Assembly (NCBI GenBank): GCA_035640715.1
Contig: DASQVO010000355.1
Span: 1-19,330, forward strand
Source of the DNA: DASQVO01 sp035640715
GTDB lineage: Bacteria; Actinomycetota; Actinomycetes; Streptosporangiales; Streptosporangiaceae
DNA: 19,330 nucleotides
Reading direction: 5' to 3'
Shown here: piece after piece, positions 1 through 7,208 of the stretch
Numbering within the stretch: position 1 is the first letter of the stretch
How the letters are laid out: the number at the start of each line of letters is the position of its first letter
Notes under the pieces: model-generated
Seen by the model: only the letters and a program-made list of their open reading frames with translations
The model's database searches: none
Told to the model about the DNA's origin: nothing
Position numbers and translations under genes: made by a program

Positions 1-537
1 ACCACCGTCCGGCTGCGGGATCTGGCCACCGGGCAGGCCACCACGCTGTCGTCCCTGCCGGGCAGCTACAACAGCAAGGCGCTGGCGTTCCATCCCAGCG
101 GGCACACCCTCGCCGGTAGCGCAGGCATGGACGGGACTATCCGGCTGCTGGACCTGGCCACCGGCCAGGTCACCGTACTGACTGGCCACACCTCCGGCAT
201 CGAGGCGGCGGCGTTCAGCCCGGACGGACACACCCTGGCTACCGGCAGCACGGACGCCACCGTGCGGCTATGGGATCTGGCCACCGGGCAGACCACCACC
301 ACCCTGACCCCCCACGGCGGCTATGTCGTCTCGGTGGCCTTCAGCCCTGATGGCCGCACCCTGGCCAGCGCCAGCATAGATAACACCGTGCGGCTACGGG
401 ACCCGGCGACCGGGCAGGCCACCGCTACGCTCTTCGGGCATACCGAGTTCGTCACCTCGGTGGCGTTCAGCCCCGACGGGCACACTCTGGCCAGCGGCAG
501 CAGGGACAGGACCGTGCGGCTATGGACCCTGGGCTGA
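1..537 (+). CDS. WD40 repeat protein, C-terminal part (5' end outside window)
   Basis: The frame is open from base 1 and ends at TGA 535-537, so only the last 178 residues are visible. They form about four WD40 blades of roughly 42 residues. Each blade has the pattern SPDGxTLAxGSxDxTVRLWDLATGQ, where the GH, the SPDG turn and the terminal WD/LW are the family marks. WD40 propellers are protein-interaction platforms. In actinobacteria this repeat type is commonly the C-terminal sensor of a larger protein, with a Ser/Thr kinase or an NTPase at the N-terminus, but that half is not in view. The repeats are also near-identical at DNA level (period about 126 bases), a sign of recent internal duplication. 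The last blade ends in RLWTLG, so the C-terminus looks complete. The gene lies on the 3' side of tRNA-Ser next to decayed DNA, so it may belong to accessory DNA. Confidence 0.9.
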   Translation, partial: TTVRLRDLATGQATTLSSLPGSYNSKALAFHPSGHTLAGSAGMDGTIRLLDLATGQVTVLTGHTSGIEAAAFSPDGHTLATGSTDATVRLWDLATGQTTTTLTPHGGYVVSVAFSPDGRTLASASIDNTVRLRDPATGQATATLFGHTEFVTSVAFSPDGHTLASGSRDRTVRLWTLG

Positions 538-923
538 ACCTCGCTCTGATCACCGGTGCCACCCTTTGAGTTTCCCAGTGGTTCTGGCGCGCTTGTGGCG
601 CGGCAAGCCGGGACATCGTCCGCCTGGACGACGATTACGAGCGCCTGCATCTGGAGCATCACCGGAAGATCAGCCGGTCTAGTTGACGGAGAACATGATC
701 TGTCTGCCTGGTCTGCGCCATCTTCCTCGCAGGCGCCGAATCCCTGGGGAGCGGTCGCCGGGTCAATGGTCGGCGTAGCCGATCGCGTGCGACGGCCCGT
801 AGGGCCGCCATTGACGCGGCGGCCGTGACCGGGACACTGATACGCCGAGGAAGACGGCCCACACCTGACGCGGTATCACCCGGTGACGGATGAGCCGGTC
901 TGGTCTGTGGCTGTTGCGTAGTT

Positions 924-969
924 GGCCCGGCGCGAAGCGCGGCCGGGCCCGGCGCCGCGCAGCGGCGCC
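924..969. repeat. Tandem pair of GC-rich hairpins
   Basis: The first inverted repeat has the stem GGCCCGG (924-930) pairing with CCGGGCC (943-949) around a GC-rich centre with GAA at its tip. The second is a perfect 8-base stem, GGCGCCGC (951-958) with GCGGCGCC (962-969), and a 3-base loop. No T-run follows on either strand, so a classical terminator is not supported. It may be a REP-like intergenic element or a transcript-end structure. Confidence 0.5.
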
Positions 970-1005
970 GCTTGATCTAAGAACGGCATAATTCGGCAAC
1001 GCTCC

Positions 1006-1092
1006 ATGATGGCGCTCGCCAGATTTGGCAGGGAAACCGTCCTCAGCACTCTGCACGACCTGCTAGCAGAGGAAGGCAACGATGAAAACTGA
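1006..1092 (+). CDS. Possible 28-residue small ORF (or gene fragment)
   Basis: Two adjacent ATG codons (1006, 1009) open a frame encoding 28 residues. It begins MMALARFGRETVLS and ends in an acidic tail, EEGNDEN, before TGA 1090-1092. The composition is amphipathic and helix-like, unlike random GC-rich sequence. No clear Shine-Dalgarno precedes it. After the TGA the same frame stays open to TAG at about 1180 and contains VTVHWPYEDLAETS, so this may be the start of a decayed gene rather than a real micropeptide. I do not recognise a family. Confidence 0.2.
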   Translation: MMALARFGRETVLSTLHDLLAEEGNDEN

Positions 1093-1274
1093 CGGGCTGC
1101 TTCACCCGGACCGGTCACCGTGCACTGGCCCTATGAGGATCTCGCCGAAACTTCTCCGTGTATTCTCCGGGACCAGCCGTAGGCACCCGGTCCGGGCCGG
1201 ACACAGCCGGACAGCTTGCACGGCGACTTGCGGATCTATCTCAGCAGGCCAGAGACCGTTTTCGCTGGCCAGAG

Positions 1275-1363
1275 CGGAGGGCGTGGGATTCGAACCCACG
1301 AGCAAGGTCACCCCTGCTAGCGGTTTTCAAGACCGCCGCCATCGGCCACTAGGCGAGCCCTCC
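1275..1363 (-). tRNA. tRNA-Ser (anticodon TGA)
   Basis: On the minus strand the acceptor arm GGAGGGC (5' end at 1363) pairs with GCCCTCC (1276-1282), and the discriminator base is G, as expected for serine. The anticodon stem GCGGT/ACCGC encloses the loop CTTGAAA, giving anticodon TGA (reads UCA). A long variable arm follows, as in class II tRNAs, then the T arm with GGGTTCGAATCCC. The CCA end is not encoded. Length is 89 bases. It lies 54 bases downstream of the ParA-like gene on the same strand. Its 3' end faces the decayed, WD40-containing DNA, a position typical of integration sites. Confidence 0.95.
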
Positions 1364-1417
1364 AGTGCTGAACCAAACCTTACGCCGTCCAGCCGGCTTC
1401 CCAGATCAAGGATGCGC

Positions 1418-3634
1418 TCATGCCGAACGGCGCGCGGCGCGGCGGGGCCATGCGAATCCGTCGCCTACTGTCGCCGCGAGCTTCAGGTACGCCTCGGTCG
1501 TCGCCGGGCTGAGCTGCTCAAGCTCGACCTCGGCGCCCTCCTCCAGGTGCGCGTCATAGGGAATCCTGATCACTGCCCGGCACCGCGCGGCGAAGTGCTG
1601 CTCGAGGCGGTCCAGGTCCACGGTGCTCTTGCTGCGGGGCCGGACGGTCGAGATCACAACGACGGCATTGCGGACCAGGTCACCGTAGTGGTGGGCGTCC
1701 AGCCAGTCGAGCGTCGCGCTGGCGCTGCGTGCCCCATCGACCGACGGGGAACTGACGAGCACGATCTGGTCTGCCAGACGGAGCACGCCGGCCATCGCGG
1801 AGTGCAGCAGGCCGGTCCCGCAGTCCGTGATGCAGATCGAGTAGAAGTGCTCCAGGACGCGAGCGACGTCGAAGTAATCTTCCTGGCTGAACGCGACGGA
1901 AACGGCGGGGTCGCGGTCGGAGGCCAGCACCTCCAGCCGGCTGGGCGCCTGCGACGTGAACGCTCGCACATCCGCGTACCGGTGCACCTGCTGACGTTCG
2001 TTCAGCAGATCCCTGACAGTTGCCGACGTCTCCAGCCGCACCTTGTCGGACAGCGTGCCGCGGTCGGGGTTCGCGTCAACGGCGATGACGCGATCGCCGC
2101 GCAGCGTGGCGAGCGTAGCGCCGAGGCCGACGGTCGTGGTGGTCTTGCCGACGCCTCCCTTGAGGCTCATAACGGCCACCCGGTGGTGGCCGCCAGCGAC
2201 AGGCGTCCTGATCCGCCAGATGAGCTCGCGGCGGCGCTGCGCCGAGGCCGGCTCACCGATCCGGACCAGGCCGCCGGTGGCCTTGAAGATGGTCCGCCGC
2301 CAGCCTGATCCCGGCGCTATGCGCTTGCCGTGCAGCAGCGCCTCCGACGTGAGGCTTTCCGCCGTCTCCGGCGCCTGGCCGGCGTCGGCTTCCGTCGGCG
2401 GCAGCGGCGGCAGCTCGTCGCCGCGCTGGCCCGCGTCTGGGGCCGACCGGGCGGTGTCCACAGCGGGCACGCCGGGCTGCGCTCCGCCGTACTGGGCGGA
2501 GCCAGACTGCGCGGCACCAGGCTGGGCACCGGCGGCCTGGGTACTGCCGAGCGGAATGCTCAGAGGCTGGTCACTCCCGGGCCGGGTGCCGCGGGCCGGC
2601 GCCGCGCCCGGCGCACCACTGCCGGACATGCCGGTGCCGGGAAAACCCGTACTGGTAGCCGTGGCATCGTGGTGCCCCGCTGGATCCTGGTCCCGCTGGT
2701 ACCCGCCTGCTGGCCAGGTGCGCCCGTAGTCGGGCGGCGACGGCGGCCGGGCCTCGTTGTCATACAGCGCCTCGTCGCGGTACCCATGCTCCGGCATCCC
2801 GAGGTCCGGCAGCGGCTCCACCGGAGGGGGCGGCGGCGCGTATCCGTACGCCTGCGGCGACGGCAGCCCATAGTTGGCCAGCGCGTCCTCGTCCGCCTGC
2901 CCTTCGGGACCGTACGGCTGGTATGCCGGGTACGGAGATACTCCGCCAGATGCGCCTTGGCCCGGGTGCCCGCCGGCCTGCTGCCCGCCCGGGAAAGGCG
3001 GGTAGGGCGACGCGGGCGGGTAACCGGTCCCCGGGAACCCGGACTGCGCGCGATCCGCGGCATGATCAGTGTGGCCATATGGTTCCACCGGACCGGCCTC
3101 CGGCGCGCCGAAAGGCGGCTGACCGGGGGTTTTCTGCCACGATAGCCCGCTCCACGGGCTCGGTTCCACGGGATCTGCCTCCAGCCCCGCGTCATTGCCG
3201 TATTGCTGCCCGGCATGGCCATTGCCGCCTTGATCCTGGCTGCCCCGCCCGGGCTCACGCGGCCAGGTTCCCTGATCATGCTCGGGATAGGCCTGGCTAC
3301 CCGGCGGCCGGTAGGGCGGCGCGCCATGAGGGCGGAGGGAGGAGAACGGATTGGGACCGGGCGGCAGGTAGGGCTCAAAATCATCCTGGTTCTGTGGCTT
3401 GGGAGCTGGTTCCGCGGCGGCCGCACCGTCGGCCGCCTGCATCCCGGGGTCCCCTGGGCCGCCACCGGGCTCTGCTGGCGCGGACTCCCACGCTGCCCGG
3501 AAACCTACCTCCGCCGCGTCAGCGCCGTCTGGCATCTGGCTGGCGCCCGCGTGCGGCACTGCCGATCCTGCGGACATGCCATCACGCGCGCCTTCTGCGA
3601 TCCCGTCAGGCTTGTCGTGGTCGTCTGTCGCCAC
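1418..3634 (-). CDS. ParA/MinD-family ATPase with long disordered N-terminus
   Basis: The C-terminal ~250 residues are a SIMIBI-class ATPase. They carry the deviant Walker A motif KGGVGKT (about residues 492-498, K497), a DANPDRGTLSD switch segment, and ITDCGTG as the second nucleotide-site motif. Such proteins act as ATP-dependent dimers in DNA partitioning, cell positioning or secretion. The first ~400 residues are low-complexity, rich in Pro, Gly, Gln, Tyr and Ala, and surely disordered. This layout resembles actinobacterial MinD-like proteins and mycobacterial EspI of the ESX-1 locus, but no type VII secretion gene or ParB is nearby. The open frame extends to a TTG at 3649. I prefer GTG at 3634 because GGGGGA lies 7 bases upstream of it, while the TTG has no ribosome site. 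This gives 738 residues. The gene is divergent from the quinone oxidoreductase. Cellular role is unknown. Confidence 0.88.
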   Translation of the reverse strand: MATDDHDKPDGIAEGARDGMSAGSAVPHAGASQMPDGADAAEVGFRAAWESAPAEPGGGPGDPGMQAADGAAAAEPAPKPQNQDDFEPYLPPGPNPFSSLRPHGAPPYRPPGSQAYPEHDQGTWPREPGRGSQDQGGNGHAGQQYGNDAGLEADPVEPSPWSGLSWQKTPGQPPFGAPEAGPVEPYGHTDHAADRAQSGFPGTGYPPASPYPPFPGGQQAGGHPGQGASGGVSPYPAYQPYGPEGQADEDALANYGLPSPQAYGYAPPPPPVEPLPDLGMPEHGYRDEALYDNEARPPSPPDYGRTWPAGGYQRDQDPAGHHDATATSTGFPGTGMSGSGAPGAAPARGTRPGSDQPLSIPLGSTQAAGAQPGAAQSGSAQYGGAQPGVPAVDTARSAPDAGQRGDELPPLPPTEADAGQAPETAESLTSEALLHGKRIAPGSGWRRTIFKATGGLVRIGEPASAQRRRELIWRIRTPVAGGHHRVAVMSLKGGVGKTTTTVGLGATLATLRGDRVIAVDANPDRGTLSDKVRLETSATVRDLLNERQQVHRYADVRAFTSQAPSRLEVLASDRDPAVSVAFSQEDYFDVARVLEHFYSICITDCGTGLLHSAMAGVLRLADQIVLVSSPSVDGARSASATLDWLDAHHYGDLVRNAVVVISTVRPRSKSTVDLDRLEQHFAARCRAVIRIPYDAHLEEGAEVELEQLSPATTEAYLKLAATVGDGFAWPRRAARRSA

Positions 3635-3799
3635 AGGTCGTTCCCCCAAGTTCTATGGGAAGGAGGATGTCAATCCCGCGCGGGCCGGGTTGGTTGCTTA
3701 CAGCGGAAGCCTAGGCCAATGCAGCCGGTTGCCATAGAGCAAAATCCATCACCCATGTCGGCATACCCACGACAAAGCATCACACATCAGGAGTGACCT
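3635..3799. promoter_or_regulatory. Divergent intergenic region
   Basis: This spacer of about 165 bases separates the minus-strand ParA-like gene from the plus-strand quinone oxidoreductase, so it must carry both promoters. The rightmost 70 bases are clearly richer in A/T than the genes. CAGGAG at 3789-3794 lies 5-6 bases before the ATG at 3800 and is the ribosome site of the oxidoreductase. I could not pick a convincing -35/-10 pair. Confidence 0.45.
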
Positions 3800-4777
3800 A
3801 TGCGAGCGGTTGTCATCAGTGAGCCTGGAGGGCCGGATGTCCTGCAATGGCTGGAGGTACCGGACCCGGTTCCCGGGCCTGGCGACGTGCTCATTGACGT
3901 TGTCGCCGCCGGCGTCAACCGGGCGGATCTCCTGCAGCGCCAGGGCTTTTACCCGCCGCCGCCGGGCGCCCCGCCCTATCCGGGCATGGAGTGCTCCGGC
4001 CGGATCGCGGCAGTCGGCCCGCAGGTCAGCGGATGGAAGCCGGGTGAGGAAGTATGCGCGCTGATGTCGGGCGGCGGTTACGCGGAGAAAGCCGCGGTTC
4101 CCGCCGGCCAGGTCCTGCCCGTTCCCGATGGCATCAGCGTCGCGGAAGCGGCGGCCCTGCCCGAGGCCGCCTGCACGGTGTATTCGAACGTGTTCCAGGT
4201 TGGCCGGCTGGCCGCCGGTGAGACGCTCCTCGTGCACGGCGGCGCGAGCGGCATCGGCACGGTGGCCATCCAGCTGGCCAAGGCGAACGGCGCGCGGGTG
4301 ATATGCACGGCGGGGCAGGCCGAGAAACTGGCCCGCTGCCGTGAACTCGGCGCCGACGTGGCCATCTCGTACCGGGACGAGGACTTCGCCGAGGTCGTCA
4401 TGGACGCCACCGGCGGCGAAGGCGCGCACGTGATCCTCGACATCATGGGCGCGAGCTATCTCGCGCGGAACCTCGCCTGCCTCGCCGTCGGCGGCCGGCT
4501 CGTGATCATCGGACGGCAGGGCGGCAGCCGTGCCGAGCTTGACCTTGGTGTGCTGCAGGGCAAGCGCGCGAGCATCCACGCGACGACGCTGCGCGCTCGC
4601 CCGCTGGCGGAGAAGGCGGCGATCGTCTCAGCGGTGCGCGAAAATGTGTGGCCCCTCGTCAGCGCGGGGAAACTAGTCCCGGTCATCGACCGCACCCTGC
4701 CGATGCCCAGCGCCTCCCAGGCTCACCGGGTGCTGGAGGCGAGCACCCACACCGGAAAGGTGCTGCTGGTGAGATGA
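3800..4777 (+). CDS. NAD(P)H quinone oxidoreductase, PIG3 type
   Basis: This is a medium-chain dehydrogenase/reductase of 325 residues, the usual length. It reduces quinones or other activated carbonyls with NADPH in the cytosol. The N-terminal GroES-like domain holds GVNRADLLQRQGFYPPPPG, the hallmark of the PIG3 (TP53I3-like) branch. The Rossmann domain has VHGGASGIGTVAIQLAK, the nucleotide-binding loop. Zinc-binding Cys/His residues of alcohol dehydrogenases are absent, as expected for this branch. The start ATG is preceded by AGGAG at good spacing. Thirteen bases separate its stop from the next possible start, so it probably shares a transcript with bpa. From memory, an oxidoreductase also lies near the bpa gene of Mycobacterium tuberculosis (Rv3777/Rv3780), which makes this pairing conserved. 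Confidence 0.93.
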   Translation: MRAVVISEPGGPDVLQWLEVPDPVPGPGDVLIDVVAAGVNRADLLQRQGFYPPPPGAPPYPGMECSGRIAAVGPQVSGWKPGEEVCALMSGGGYAEKAAVPAGQVLPVPDGISVAEAAALPEAACTVYSNVFQVGRLAAGETLLVHGGASGIGTVAIQLAKANGARVICTAGQAEKLARCRELGADVAISYRDEDFAEVVMDATGGEGAHVILDIMGASYLARNLACLAVGGRLVIIGRQGGSRAELDLGVLQGKRASIHATTLRARPLAEKAAIVSAVRENVWPLVSAGKLVPVIDRTLPMPSASQAHRVLEASTHTGKVLLVR

Positions 4778-4790
4778 GGAGCGAGGACAA

Positions 4791-5393
4791 ATGACCGGCT
4801 GTGGCCCGGCAGGTCTCCGCATCCGACAGACTAGGAGGATGAGCGACGGGATGAATGCACAGCCCGGGGACCGCCCCCACGTGGTAGTGGTAGGTCCCGG
4901 TGGCCTGGCGGCCGAGGGTGGCCAGGCCGGCGAGCAGGCCGGCAGCTCGGAGCGGCCGGTGACGGACATGGTGGAACAGCCGGCCAAGGTCATGCGGATT
5001 GGCAGCATGATCCGCCAGCTGCTGGAAGAAGTCAGGGCCGCACCGCTGGACGAGAAGAGCAGGGCCAGGCTCAGGGGAATCCACGAAAGCTCCATCAAGG
5101 AACTCGAAGACGGGCTCGCTCCAGAGCTCATCGAGGAACTGGAACGGCTCTCCCTTCCTTTCACCGAGAACGAGCTGCCCAGCGAATCCGAGCTGCGTGT
5201 TGCGCAGGCACAGTTGGTGGGCTGGCTGGAAGGCCTGTTCCATGGCATCCAGACGACCTTGTTCGCACAGCAGATGGCCGCGCGTGCGCAGCTTGAGCAG
5301 ATGCGGCGCGCGCTTCCGCCCGGGCTTCCGCAGCCCCCGGGAGAAGATGCCGGGCGGCACGCCCCGCCCGGCGCCTCCGGCCCTTACCTGTAA
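4791..5393 (+). CDS. bpa: Bacterial proteasome activator Bpa (DUF2587)
   Basis: Bpa (PafE) forms an ATP-independent ring that opens the gate of the actinobacterial 20S proteasome for unfolded proteins. The core from about residue 60 matches the family very closely: VTDMVEQPAKVMRIGSMI, LLEEVRAAPLDEKSRARL, ELEDGLAPELIEEL, and AQLVGWLEGLFHGIQTTLFA. The C-terminus is GPYL. In M. tuberculosis the corresponding tail is GQYL, which docks into proteasome pockets, so the penultimate Tyr and last Leu are kept. The start is uncertain. ATG 4791 has GAGGAG 9 bases upstream and gives 200 residues. ATG 4839 abuts an AGGAGG with no spacing. ATG 4851 sits 12 bases after that AGGAGG and gives 180 residues, close to the mycobacterial length. 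The N-terminal ~20 residues of the long form look non-coding, so 4851 may be correct. Likely co-transcribed with the upstream oxidoreductase. Confidence 0.95.
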   Translation: MTGCGPAGLRIRQTRRMSDGMNAQPGDRPHVVVVGPGGLAAEGGQAGEQAGSSERPVTDMVEQPAKVMRIGSMIRQLLEEVRAAPLDEKSRARLRGIHESSIKELEDGLAPELIEELERLSLPFTENELPSESELRVAQAQLVGWLEGLFHGIQTTLFAQQMAARAQLEQMRRALPPGLPQPPGEDAGRHAPPGASGPYL

Positions 5394-5420
5394 GAACCGG
5401 TACCGGGTTAGCGCCGGTTC
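5394..5420. terminator. Hairpin between convergent genes
   Basis: GAACCGG (5394-5400), directly after the bpa stop, is perfectly complementary to CCGGTTC (5414-5420). The loop contains a second nested palindrome, CCGGTACCGG. No T-run follows on either strand, which is usual for high-GC organisms. It sits between converging bpa and pheA and could end both transcripts. Confidence 0.45.
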
Positions 5421-5472
5421 ACCCTGCCGTATCGCGGCCGCGGAAGCCGGCGTTCCCTGCCCGGGCGGGTCT

Positions 5473-6393
5473 TCAGCTGCCGTTGCGGAGACGGCTGAGC
5501 CAGGCAGCCGCCTCGGCGAACTCGGCGTCGGAGGTCCCCCGCGGCATCTTGGTGCGGCCGCCATCACGACGCGGGTAGCTGCCGAGGAACCGCACATCCG
5601 CGCAGAGTCGGCGCAGGCCCATCAGGGCCTCGCCGACTCGCGCGTCCTCGACGTGCCCCTCGCAGTCGATGAAGAAGTAGTACCGGCCGAGCCCGTCTCC
5701 GGTTGGCCGTGACTGGATCGTCGTCAGGTTGACGCCGCGCACGACGAATTCGGTGAGGATCTCGGTGAGCGCGCCAGGATGATCGTCGACGAGGAAGGCG
5801 GCCAGAGATGTCCGGTCGGCGCCGGTCGGCGCGGGCAGCCGCTCCGGCGGACCCGCGACGACGAACCTCGTCACGGCATTGTCCCGGTCCTGGATCTCGC
5901 GAGCGAGCACGGCGAGCCCGTACTTCTGGGCAGCGAAGGCCCCGGCGAGCGCCGCGTCGATCTTGCCCTCCGCTGCCTGACAGGCCGCCTCGGCGTTGGA
6001 TGCAGCCGGAACCCACGCGGCGTCCGGGAGGTTCGCCGTCAGCCAGCGGCGGCATTGCGGCTGGGCCTGCGGGTGACCGCTTACGGTCCTGACGTCAGAC
6101 AGGCTCATTCCGGGCCTGGCGAGCAGCGCGAAGGCGATGGGGAGCTGGAGCTCGGCGTGGATGACCAGGTCGTTTCCCGCGGTCAGATCGTCAAGGGTTG
6201 CGGTGACGACGCCTTCCACGGAGCTTTCGATCGGGACCACCGCCCGGTCCGCCGACCCGGACCGCACGGCGGCAAGAGCGGCCTGGATGGTCGCGCAGGG
6301 CAGCGGCTCGGCACGTTCGGCAGCCTCGAGCGTGCGGAAGGCTGCCTCGGTGAAGGTACCTTCCGGTCCCAGGTAGGCGTAACGCTCAGTCAT
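5473..6393 (-). CDS. pheA: Prephenate dehydratase
   Basis: The enzyme converts prephenate to phenylpyruvate in phenylalanine synthesis (cytosol). The catalytic domain covers about residues 3-180, with YLGPEGTFTEAA at the start, VPIESSVEGVV, and the catalytic NAVTRF motif (T175-R176-F177). A C-terminal ACT domain follows (about 195-275) with DHPGALTEIL, the GALV-type effector site. The second effector motif reads QSRP (Q227) where the family normally has ESRP. A short tail with AEFAEAAAWLSRL ends the protein. Length is 306 residues, in line with stand-alone monofunctional PheA. The start ATG 6393 (MTERYAYLGPEG) matches family N-termini. The frame is open far upstream, and an 18-base tandem repeat lies just before the start. 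Downstream member of a minus-strand gene row with the DUF4446 gene. Confidence 0.95.
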   Translation of the reverse strand: MTERYAYLGPEGTFTEAAFRTLEAAERAEPLPCATIQAALAAVRSGSADRAVVPIESSVEGVVTATLDDLTAGNDLVIHAELQLPIAFALLARPGMSLSDVRTVSGHPQAQPQCRRWLTANLPDAAWVPAASNAEAACQAAEGKIDAALAGAFAAQKYGLAVLAREIQDRDNAVTRFVVAGPPERLPAPTGADRTSLAAFLVDDHPGALTEILTEFVVRGVNLTTIQSRPTGDGLGRYYFFIDCEGHVEDARVGEALMGLRRLCADVRFLGSYPRRDGGRTKMPRGTSDAEFAEAAAWLSRLRNGS

Positions 6394-6398
6394 GACCT

Positions 6399-6434
6399 CA
6401 TAATGCCAGCCCGCCGCATAATGCCAGCCCGCCG
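6399..6434. repeat. 18-base tandem duplication upstream of pheA
   Basis: Two perfect copies of an 18-base unit (6399-6416, 6417-6434; CATAATGCCAGCCCGCCG) lie 6 bases in front of the pheA start on the minus strand. Being a multiple of three, they stay in frame with pheA and would encode AAGWHY twice if an upstream start, such as the ATG at 6453, were used. They may instead only affect the leader and ribosome access. Confidence 0.75.
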
Positions 6435-6575
6435 CGGGCCGGACGGCACCCATGCCCGGGCCGGGGCAGGGCGCTGACGGCAACCGGCCGCGGGCAGGCG
6501 GCCGCATGGCGGCAGGCTCCGCATTCGGTTGTATTGGCACGTATAGGCGGCATGATGATCTGGCGCTATAAAGCC

Positions 6576-7142
6576 CTAGAGGCGCCCATGCGCGCGGCGT
6601 GCCGTTGCCGCGCCGCGCCGGCCGCGGCCGGCACCCCGGGACGAGCCGGGCACGCCGGGCACCCGAGACGCGCCAGACACCCGAGACACTCCACTGACGC
6701 CCGGCACGTTCACCGTCACGCCCCGGTCGGGCGACGTGCCGGGCAGGCCGACGCCCAGGCGCGCGGACCGGACGGCCCGCTCCTCTTCTGGCGAGAGCTC
6801 CTGCGTCCCGTTTCCGCCGAGTACCACCTTGGCGTAGGTCCTCGTCTCGGAGCGCCCGTTGATGGAGCTGATCACCACCCCGTCGCCTGCCGCGTTGAGG
6901 AGCGCCACGGAGAAAGAGAGCTGGCCGGACATCTCGTTCAGCGCGTCGTAGCGGACGATGGCCAGGTCTCTGATGGCGCGGGGGTCGGCGGTTCCGCGTG
7001 ATCCGACACTGCCCTGGATCAGCGCCGCGCACTCCGCCACCGCTCTGGACGCGCGTTTATGCGCACTCACTGCCAGCAGGATGCCGGACACACCTGCCAG
7101 TGGCCCGATCAGCAGGCACGCAACAGTTATCACGGGTTGCAC
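6576..7142 (-). CDS. DUF4446 family protein, membrane-anchored
   Basis: The central region carries the DUF4446 signature: IVRYDALNEMSGQLSFSVAL, then DGVVISSINGRSETRTYAK and a LSPEEERAV segment (roughly residues 60-125). An N-terminal hydrophobic stretch, about residues 3-25, would anchor it in the membrane with the conserved domain probably cytoplasmic. The function of this family is unknown. The C-terminal 50 residues are low-complexity Gly/Val/Ser/Arg, built from short imperfect DNA repeats at about 6640-6710, and are unlike the conserved part. Start is GTG at 7142, with no strong Shine-Dalgarno; a GTG three codons in is an alternative. It lies between the glycosyltransferase and pheA on the same strand with short gaps, so it is probably in one transcript with them. 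Confidence 0.85.
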   Translation of the reverse strand: MQPVITVACLLIGPLAGVSGILLAVSAHKRASRAVAECAALIQGSVGSRGTADPRAIRDLAIVRYDALNEMSGQLSFSVALLNAAGDGVVISSINGRSETRTYAKVVLGGNGTQELSPEEERAVRSARLGVGLPGTSPDRGVTVNVPGVSGVSRVSGASRVPGVPGSSRGAGRGRRGAATARRAHGRL

Positions 7143-7208
7143 TATAGCGATTACAGTGCGTTTATGAGGTCCAACAAGCCGACCTCCGCATGAAGGCCGG
7201 GGACTGCC

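Larger units (their letters stand above)
538..1274. other. Gene-poor stretch with decayed coding fragments
   Basis: No full gene is convincing in these 737 bases. Short coding-like fragments can be seen. One plus frame ending at TAG/TGA near 684 contains the helical, charged run RLDDDYERLHLEHH. Another plus frame, roughly 693-893, is stop-free but has no good start. A tiny frame occupies 1006-1092. Two GC-rich hairpins sit at 924-969. The interrupted frames beside the 3' end of tRNA-Ser look like remnants of degraded genes. This is inference, because the fragments are too short to assign to a family. Confidence 0.5.

Noticed and set aside
1082..2308. 408-codon plus-strand frame
   Set aside because: It crosses tRNA-Ser and then runs antisense to the ParA-like ATPase domain. 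The protein has no recognisable motif.
4683..5597. 304-codon minus-strand frame
   Set aside because: Antisense to bpa, whose protein match is unambiguous.
5473..7032. Extended 519-residue version of pheA
   Set aside because: The upstream half overlaps the DUF4446 gene in another frame and has no family similarity; MTERYAYLGPEG at 6393 is the natural start.
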